In this document: positions 14,987-19,276 of the stretch, in pieces
Layout of the letters: each line of letters opens with the position of its first letter
How positions within the stretch are numbered: the stretch's first letter is position 1
Assembly: GCA_021154065.1 (NCBI GenBank)
Contig: JAJKJG010000133.1
Coordinates: forward strand, 1 to 19,276
Source of the DNA: Methylobacterium sp.
GTDB lineage: Bacteria; Pseudomonadota; Alphaproteobacteria; Rhizobiales; Beijerinckiaceae
Direction of reading: 5' to 3'
DNA: 19,276 bases
Translations under genes and position numbers: made by a program
The notes under the pieces: model-generated
The model's input: the letters and a program-made list of their open reading frames with translations, nothing else
Told to the model about the DNA's origin: nothing
Database searches by the model: none

Positions 14987-15264
14987 GGCAAGCCTCCTGC
15001 AGGCGGTTTTTATCACGCGCCCGGCGGAGGCGCAGCCCGGCGCCGCGCCGCCCGGGCGCACGCACGCAGGCACTCAATGCCACATTATTCCACAAAATCC
15101 CACTCTTGGATGCGCTTGCCGGGTCGCCGTCCCGTGCTAAGCTTCGGGAAAATACGCACAGCCCGGCGTCGGGGAAAAGAACGGGCGTGGTCACGACACT
15201 GTCGCCGGCACATGCGCGGATGCCGCACCAAAACGGATCGCAAGATCCCTCAGGGAGAGGACCC
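14987..15264. promoter_or_regulatory. 278-bp divergent control region between the Rieske gene and the binding-protein gene
   Basis: This is the only AT-richer stretch nearby (15075-15105, with CATTATTCCACAAAATCCCA). For the plus-strand gene, TTGCCG (15116-15121) and TAAGCT (15138-15143) are 16 bp apart and could be -35/-10 boxes, leaving a leader of about 115 nt. I see no known riboswitch. A shared upstream region suggests joint control of uptake and demethylation, which is inference. Confidence 0.4.
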
Positions 15265-16302
15265 ATGATCTTCAAAGCAGGAACGAGGCTTCTCGCGGTT
15301 GCCGCCGCGGCGCTGTCGGCGGTCTTTGCAGCCGGAGAGGCGGCGGCGCAGAAGTCGCAGGTGACGGTCTACACGGCGATGGAGAACGACCAGCTCGGGC
15401 CCTACAAGCAGGCGTTCGAGGCCGAGAACCCGACGGTCGAGATCGTCTGGGTGCGCGACTCGACCGGCGTCGTGACGGCGCGGTTCCTCGCCGAGAAGGA
15501 CAACCCGCGCGCCGATATCGTCTGGGGCTTGGCCGCCTCGAGCATGGCGCTGTTCGAGGCGCAGGGGCTGCTCGAGCCCTACACGCCGCCGGCGGCGAAG
15601 GACCTGAAGCCGATCTTCAAGAGCGGCAAGAACCCCGAGACCTGGGTCGGCATGGACGCCTTCCTCGCCGTCGTCTGCTTCAACACGGCGGAAGCGGCAA
15701 AGGCCGGCGCGCCGAAGCCCGCGACCTGGAACGACCTCACCAACGCCGCCTACAAGGGCAAGGTGGTAATGCCGCATCCGGCGTCGTCCGGCACCGGCTA
15801 CCTGACGATCGCGGCCTGGCTCCAGCTCATGGGCGAGGAGAAGGGCTGGCAGTTCATGGACAAGCTGCACGACAACATCGCGGTCTACACCCATTCCGGC
15901 TCCGCGCCCTGCGTGCAGGCGGCGCGCGGCGAGCGCCTGATCGGCATCGGCTTCGACATGCGCGGCGCCTCGGAGAAGACCAAGGGCGCGCCGCTCGACC
16001 TCGTCGTGCCGAAGGAGGGCATCGGCTGGGAGATGGAAGCGACCGGCATCGTCAAGGGCGCGAAGAACCTCGCCGGGGCGAAGAAGGTCGCCGATTGGGC
16101 CGCGACCCAGAAGGCGAACGAGCTCTACGGCAAGTACTACGCGATCGTCGCGCATCCGGCGGTCAAGGCGGCGCCGCCGAACTACCCGACCGAGGGCGAG
16201 GCCGCGATGGTCAAGAACGACCTCAACTGGATGGCGCAGAACCGCGAGCGCATCCTCGCCGAGTGGTCGAAGCGCTACGAATCGAAGGCGGCGCCGAAGT
16301 AG
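15265..16302 (+). CDS. periplasmic binding protein, 2-aminoethylphosphonate-binding (PhnS2-like) family
   Basis: A 345-residue extracytoplasmic solute-binding protein. A signal peptide (MIFKAGTRLLAVAAAALSAV, cleavage near residue 28 after AAA) precedes VTVYTAMENDQLGPYKQAF. The stretches VWVRDSTGVVTARFLAE, ADIVWGLAASSMALF and PASSGTGYLTIAAWLQL match what I recall of the putative 2-aminoethylphosphonate-binding family PhnS2, itself related to iron/thiamine/spermidine binding proteins. C138 and C216 are conserved in the neighbouring paralog and may form a disulfide. The start ATG at 15265 follows CAGGGAGAGG. No permease or ATPase is downstream; the next gene is its convergent paralog. The ligand is unproven: the family name is a prediction, and the Rieske neighbour would also fit a methylated amine. 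Confidence 0.88.
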   Translation: MIFKAGTRLLAVAAAALSAVFAAGEAAAQKSQVTVYTAMENDQLGPYKQAFEAENPTVEIVWVRDSTGVVTARFLAEKDNPRADIVWGLAASSMALFEAQGLLEPYTPPAAKDLKPIFKSGKNPETWVGMDAFLAVVCFNTAEAAKAGAPKPATWNDLTNAAYKGKVVMPHPASSGTGYLTIAAWLQLMGEEKGWQFMDKLHDNIAVYTHSGSAPCVQAARGERLIGIGFDMRGASEKTKGAPLDLVVPKEGIGWEMEATGIVKGAKNLAGAKKVADWAATQKANELYGKYYAIVAHPAVKAAPPNYPTEGEAAMVKNDLNWMAQNRERILAEWSKRYESKAAPK

Positions 16303-16312
16303 AGGCGCCTTT

Positions 16313-16339
16313 CACCTCTCCCCGCCGCCGGGAGAGGTG
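16313..16339. terminator. bidirectional hairpin between convergent binding-protein genes
   Basis: A perfect 10-bp stem, CACCTCTCCC (16313-16322) with GGGAGAGGTG (16330-16339), and a 7-nt loop sit in the 43-bp gap between the two stop codons. It probably ends transcription from both sides, though T tracts are weak. Confidence 0.65.
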
Positions 16340-16345
16340 TTCCCC

Positions 16346-17359
16346 TCATTTCCTGCCGTATCGCCGCGCCCATTCGGCGATGATGCGCTCGCGGTTCTCG
16401 GCCGCCCAGACGAGATCGTTCTTGATCATCGAGGCGGCGACCCCTTCCGGGTAGAACCGGATCGGCTTCGCGATGCCCTCGATCGCCACCTGCTGGATGA
16501 AGCGGGCATAGATCTCGTTCGCCTTGCGGCTCGCCGCGAAATCGACGAGGCGGCGGGCGGCCTCGGGGTTCCGGGTGCCGGAGAGGATGCCGGCGGCGTC
16601 CATGTCCCAGCCGCCGCCCTCCTTCATGAGAAGGACGTCCACCGGCGCGCCCTTCTCTTTCACCTGGGCGCCGGCGAGCTCGTAGGAGATGCCGACCGGG
16701 AACTCGCCCGCCGCGGCGTTGCGGCACGGCTTCGTCCCCGAGTGCTCGTAGGTGGCGATATTCAGGTGCAGGCGGTCCATGAACCGCCACGCCTCCTCCT
16801 CGCCGAAGAGCTGGAGCCAGGCGGAGACGTGGAAATAGCCGGTGCCGGAGGAGCCCGGGTCCGGCATGGTGATCCGGCCGCGGAAGCGCGGGTCGAGGAG
16901 GTCGTACCAGGAGGCCGGCTTCGGCAGCCCGAGCTTCTCGGCTTCGGCGGTGTTGAAGCAGACCGCCGCCGCCCACGCCTCCATGCCGACCCAGGCCGGC
17001 GGTGTCTCGGCATCGCGGAAATTCGGGCGAATCTCGGCAAGGTTCGGCGGCGCGTCCGGCTTGAGTAGCCCCTCCTTCTTGAGCCGCATCATCGAGGTCG
17101 CGGCGAGGCCCCAGATCGCGTCGCCGCGCTCGCCGCGCTCGGCCAGGAGCCGGGCCGTGATCACCCCGGTCGAGTCGCGCTGCCAGACGATCTCGATGTC
17201 GGGGTTGTCGGCCTCGAAGGCCTTCTTCAGCTCGCCGACGAAGTCGGGCTCGAGCGTCGAATACACAACGACCTGCGTCCGCTCGGCCGCAGCCGCGACA
17301 GAGCCCGCAAACAGGACGGCGAGAGCGGCAAACCGGCAGGCCAGGCGAAACCAGCGCAT
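16346..17359 (-). CDS. second periplasmic binding protein of the PhnS2-like family
   Basis: A 337-residue paralog of the protein at 15265-16302. The signal peptide (MRWFRLACRFAALAVLFAGS, cleavage near AAA-ER at about 25) is followed by VVVYSTLEPDFVGELKKAFE. Matching family blocks are IVWQRDSTGVITARLLAE, AIWGLAATSM, PGSSGTGYFHVSAWLQLFGEE and the end NDLVWAAENRERIIAEWARRY. The cysteine pair is kept (C134, C212). Pocket-near stretches differ from the paralog (YSTLEPDF against YTAMENDQ), so ligands may differ. ATG 17359 is preferred over the in-frame GTG at 17371 because GAGG lies upstream of it. It is divergent from the histidine phosphatase gene (77-bp gap) and has no transporter gene downstream. 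Confidence 0.88.
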   Translation of the reverse strand: MRWFRLACRFAALAVLFAGSVAAAAERTQVVVYSTLEPDFVGELKKAFEADNPDIEIVWQRDSTGVITARLLAERGERGDAIWGLAATSMMRLKKEGLLKPDAPPNLAEIRPNFRDAETPPAWVGMEAWAAAVCFNTAEAEKLGLPKPASWYDLLDPRFRGRITMPDPGSSGTGYFHVSAWLQLFGEEEAWRFMDRLHLNIATYEHSGTKPCRNAAAGEFPVGISYELAGAQVKEKGAPVDVLLMKEGGGWDMDAAGILSGTRNPEAARRLVDFAASRKANEIYARFIQQVAIEGIAKPIRFYPEGVAASMIKNDLVWAAENRERIIAEWARRYGRK

Positions 17360-17436
17360 CTTGAGCCTCACTCTTGTCGCGGCGGGCGCGCTTCTAGATA
17401 GATCGTCATCCCCGCCACCGCCATGCCAGGTGCCCG

Positions 17437-18090
17437 ATGCCCGATGAGACAGCGAAACACACGACCCGATGGTGGTGGGTCCGGCACGCGCCGGTCACCG
17501 TCAACAACGGCTGCGTCTACGGCCAGACCGATCCGGTCTGCGACTGCGACAACGAGGCGGCGTTTTCCGGCCTCGCCGGCCTCCTGCCCCGGGACGCCGT
17601 CTGGGTCACGAGCCACCTCACCCGCACCCACATGACGGCGGCTGCGATCGTGCGGGCCGGCCTTCCCGGGCCGGACCCGGTGCCGGGACCCGGCGTCATC
17701 GTCGAGCGCGATCTCGCCGAGCAGAGCTTCGGCGCCTGGCAGGGCATGAAATACACCGATCTCGCCGCGCTCCAGGCCGAGGCCTATCACCGCTTCTGGC
17801 TTGCCCCGGCCCATGAGGCGCCGCCCGAGGGCGAGAGCTTCATCGCGGTGATGGAGCGGGTCGCCCGGGCGATCCGGCGGCTGAACGAGGAATACGCCGG
17901 GCGCGACATCATCGCCGTGACCCATGGCGGCACGATCCGCGCCGCGCTCGCCGAGGCGCTCGACCTTTCGCCGGAGGCGGCGCTCGCGTTCGCGGTCGAC
18001 AACCTGTCGCTGACGCGCCTCGAACGTTTCGACGGGCCGGGCGTCGGCCATGGCTGGCGCGTCGTCGCGACGAACCAGCGGCCCTGCTGA
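17437..18090 (+). CDS. histidine phosphatase family protein (RHAPV variant)
   Basis: A 217-residue phosphoglycerate-mutase-like phosphatase. The phospho-accepting histidine is H17 in WWVRHAPV, a variant of the RHG motif common in alphaproteobacteria. R63 in SHLTRTHMTA, E95 in RDLAEQSFG and the second catalytic histidine H163 in VTHGGTIRAAL complete the active site. Family members remove phosphate from small molecules such as alpha-ribazole phosphate or phosphoglycerate; the substrate here is unknown. There is no signal peptide, so it is cytoplasmic. It is followed after 16 nt by a HAD hydrolase gene, so the two are probably co-transcribed. The ribosome site before 17437 is weak. Confidence 0.88.
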   Translation: MPDETAKHTTRWWWVRHAPVTVNNGCVYGQTDPVCDCDNEAAFSGLAGLLPRDAVWVTSHLTRTHMTAAAIVRAGLPGPDPVPGPGVIVERDLAEQSFGAWQGMKYTDLAALQAEAYHRFWLAPAHEAPPEGESFIAVMERVARAIRRLNEEYAGRDIIAVTHGGTIRAALAEALDLSPEAALAFAVDNLSLTRLERFDGPGVGHGWRVVATNQRPC

Positions 18091-18106
18091 ACGGGCGGTC
18101 CCGCCG

Positions 18107-18790
18107 GTGGGCGCCAGGATCGGCCTCGTCATCTTCGATTGCGACGGCGTGCTCGTCGACAGCGAGATGATCGCCTGCGCGGTCGAGGCGCGCGCGCTCA
18201 CGGCCGCCGGGTACCCGATCACGACCGCCGAGGTCGCGCACCGCTACGCCGGCGTATCCGACGCCGATATGCGCCGCGCGATCGAAGAGGAGAGCGGCAG
18301 GACGCTTCCTGAAGATCACGCTGCCCGCTGTGGGGCGGAAGTCGAGGACGTCTACGGGCGCGAGCTGCGGGCGGTGCAGGGCATCGCGGCCGTTGTCGAC
18401 GCCGTGAAGGAAAGCGGGGCGCAGGTGTGCATCGCCTCGAGCAGCGCGCCCGAGCGCTTAAGGCTCGCCCTCGGCTTGACCGGCCTGTGGGAGCGTTTCG
18501 CCCCGCATGTGTTCAGCGCCAAGATGGTCGCGCGCGGCAAGCCGGCTCCCGACCTGTTCCTCCTCGCGGCCCGCGAAATGGCGGTCGAGCCGCCGGCGTG
18601 CCTCGTCGTCGAGGACAGCGCGCCCGGCATCCGCGCCGCCCGCGCCGCCGGCATGACGGCGATCGGCTTTACCGGCGCCAGCCATTGCGGCCCCGGCCAC
18701 GACGCACGCCTGCGCGAGGCCGGCGCCGAGCTCATCTGCGCCGACGCGCGCGCTCTCGGCGTGCTGCTGCGCGACCGCCTCGGCGGCTGA
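18107..18790 (+). CDS. HAD-superfamily hydrolase (phosphoglycolate phosphatase/beta-phosphoglucomutase-like)
   Basis: A 227-residue HAD hydrolase with all four motifs: FDCDGVLVDSE (nucleophile D11, acid/base D13), SSSAPE (S111), GKPAPDLFLLA (K145) and VVEDSAPG (E169, D170). A helical cap at residues 20-85 marks subfamily I. This fits small-molecule phosphatases and beta-phosphoglucomutase-like enzymes. It lacks the DxAGT motif of phosphonoacetaldehyde hydrolase, so PhnX itself is unlikely. I chose GTG 18107, directly before the fold begins. An ATG at 18050 would overlap the phosphatase gene by 41 nt and add 19 unconserved residues, and it cannot be excluded. The gene ends 7 bp before the convergent binding-protein gene. 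Confidence 0.85.
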   Translation: MGARIGLVIFDCDGVLVDSEMIACAVEARALTAAGYPITTAEVAHRYAGVSDADMRRAIEEESGRTLPEDHAARCGAEVEDVYGRELRAVQGIAAVVDAVKESGAQVCIASSSAPERLRLALGLTGLWERFAPHVFSAKMVARGKPAPDLFLLAAREMAVEPPACLVVEDSAPGIRAARAAGMTAIGFTGASHCGPGHDARLREAGAELICADARALGVLLRDRLGG

Positions 18791-18797
18791 GGGCGCC

Positions 18798-19276
18798 CTA
18801 CTCCGCGAGCCTCAAGCCCTGCAAGCGCGCGATCCCGTCGGGGTGCGGCGTGAAGCCGGTGAGCTTGCGGGTCGCGCCCCAGAACCATTTCAGGTGGTAC
18901 ATGAAGAGATACGGCCGCTCGGCGAGATAGATCGCGGCGGCGTCGGCATAGAGCTTGGCGCGCTGATCGGCGTCGATCGTCGAGCGCGCCCGGCGCAGGA
19001 TGTCGTCGAGCTTCGGATTGCAGTACCGGCCCCAGTTCACGAAGCCGTCGCAGGCGACCCAGATCGAGATGTTGGCGTCGGGGTCGGAGCGCCCGCTCCA
19101 GATCAGCAGCGAGACCTCGTAGGCGCCGCTCTTCAGCCGACCGAGCAGCGTCGCGGCCTCGACGACGTTGATCTTGATGTCGAAGCCCGCCTCCCCGGCC
19201 ATGGCCTGGATGATCTGCGCCACCCGGTTGTCGAGCGGGTCGGTCGAGATGAGCAGCGTCGCCGGCACGCGCTGCA
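18798..19276 (-). CDS. ABC transporter substrate-binding protein, family 5 (peptide/nickel type), C-terminal part
   Basis: About 158 codons are visible. The frame is open to the right edge, so the N-terminal two thirds or so lie outside; the GTG at 19268 is internal, not a start. The C-terminal lobe of DppA/OppA-like proteins is recognisable: TLLISTDPLDNRVAQIIQAM, GAYEVSLLIWSGRSDPDANI, GRYCNPKLDDILRRARS and the closing YLFMYHLKWFWGATRKLTGF. It would bind peptides or another solute in the periplasm; the ligand is not assignable. Its 3' side faces the HAD gene, so any permease genes of its operon must lie upstream, beyond the window. Confidence 0.88.
   Translation of the reverse strand, partial: QRVPATLLISTDPLDNRVAQIIQAMAGEAGFDIKINVVEAATLLGRLKSGAYEVSLLIWSGRSDPDANISIWVACDGFVNWGRYCNPKLDDILRRARSTIDADQRAKLYADAAAIYLAERPYLFMYHLKWFWGATRKLTGFTPHPDGIARLQGLRLAE

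Noticed and set aside
11493..15268. Long plus-strand frames opposite paralog B and the Rieske gene (523 and 518 residues) and the 518-residue minus frame 13719-15275
   Set aside because: They have no motifs and are out of frame with genes carrying clear FAD, Rieske and iron-site signatures.
18107..18790. HAD protein as phosphonoacetaldehyde hydrolase (PhnX)
   Set aside because: The nucleophile motif is DCDGVLVDSE rather than DxAGT and the Schiff-base lysine context is absent.
1..19276. tRNA, rRNA or phage attachment sites
   Set aside because: I scanned by eye for tRNA-like cloverleaf ends and long direct repeats and saw none; a covariance search would be more sensitive.

Overview
The window is about 69-72% GC by eye. 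Its genes have long antisense shadow frames and clear Shine-Dalgarno starts. The conserved order Fe-S scaffold-yidD-thrS next to folE and hisI, the DUF1127 protein, and the palindromic intergenic repeats point to an alphaproteobacterium, probably of the order Hyphomicrobiales (Rhizobiales). I cannot name the genus from sequence alone.

Left part (1-6850), mostly housekeeping. On the minus strand lie the N-terminal two thirds of a DUF5939-type class III adenylate cyclase (cut by the left edge) and an ArsR-type winged-helix regulator. A small DUF1127 protein follows on the plus strand. Next is a tight minus-strand operon: an IscU-like scaffold, yidD (1-nt overlap) and thrS. folE is divergent from it on the plus strand, followed by a small coiled-coil protein and hisI.

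Middle part (7000-15000), an accessory amine-catabolism island. Two paralogous FAD-oxidoreductase/GcvT fusions of the dimethylglycine/sarcosine dehydrogenase type face each other (7002-9449 plus, 11007-13421 minus), with an orphan Tat-exported ABC substrate-binding protein between them. Upstream of the second paralog, on the same strand, is a Rieske non-heme iron oxygenase resembling glycine betaine/stachydrine N-demethylases. Together they could remove three N-methyl groups in turn from a quaternary ammonium compound and pass the C1 units to tetrahydrofolate; this is inference. The gaps hold palindromic repeats whose hairpin stems differ in sequence but keep pairing.

Right part (15000-19276), uptake and phosphatases. 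Two convergent paralogous periplasmic binding proteins resemble the 2-aminoethylphosphonate-binding family. No permease or ATPase gene lies beside them. One is divergent from the Rieske gene and shares its 278-bp control region. The other is divergent from a histidine phosphatase-HAD hydrolase pair. The right edge holds the C-terminal part of a family 5 (peptide/nickel type) binding protein.

The most interesting idea is that the binding proteins, Rieske oxygenase and two dehydrogenases form one scavenging route for a methylated amine or aminophosphonate. The oxygenase's reductase partner and the transporter membrane subunits would be encoded elsewhere.
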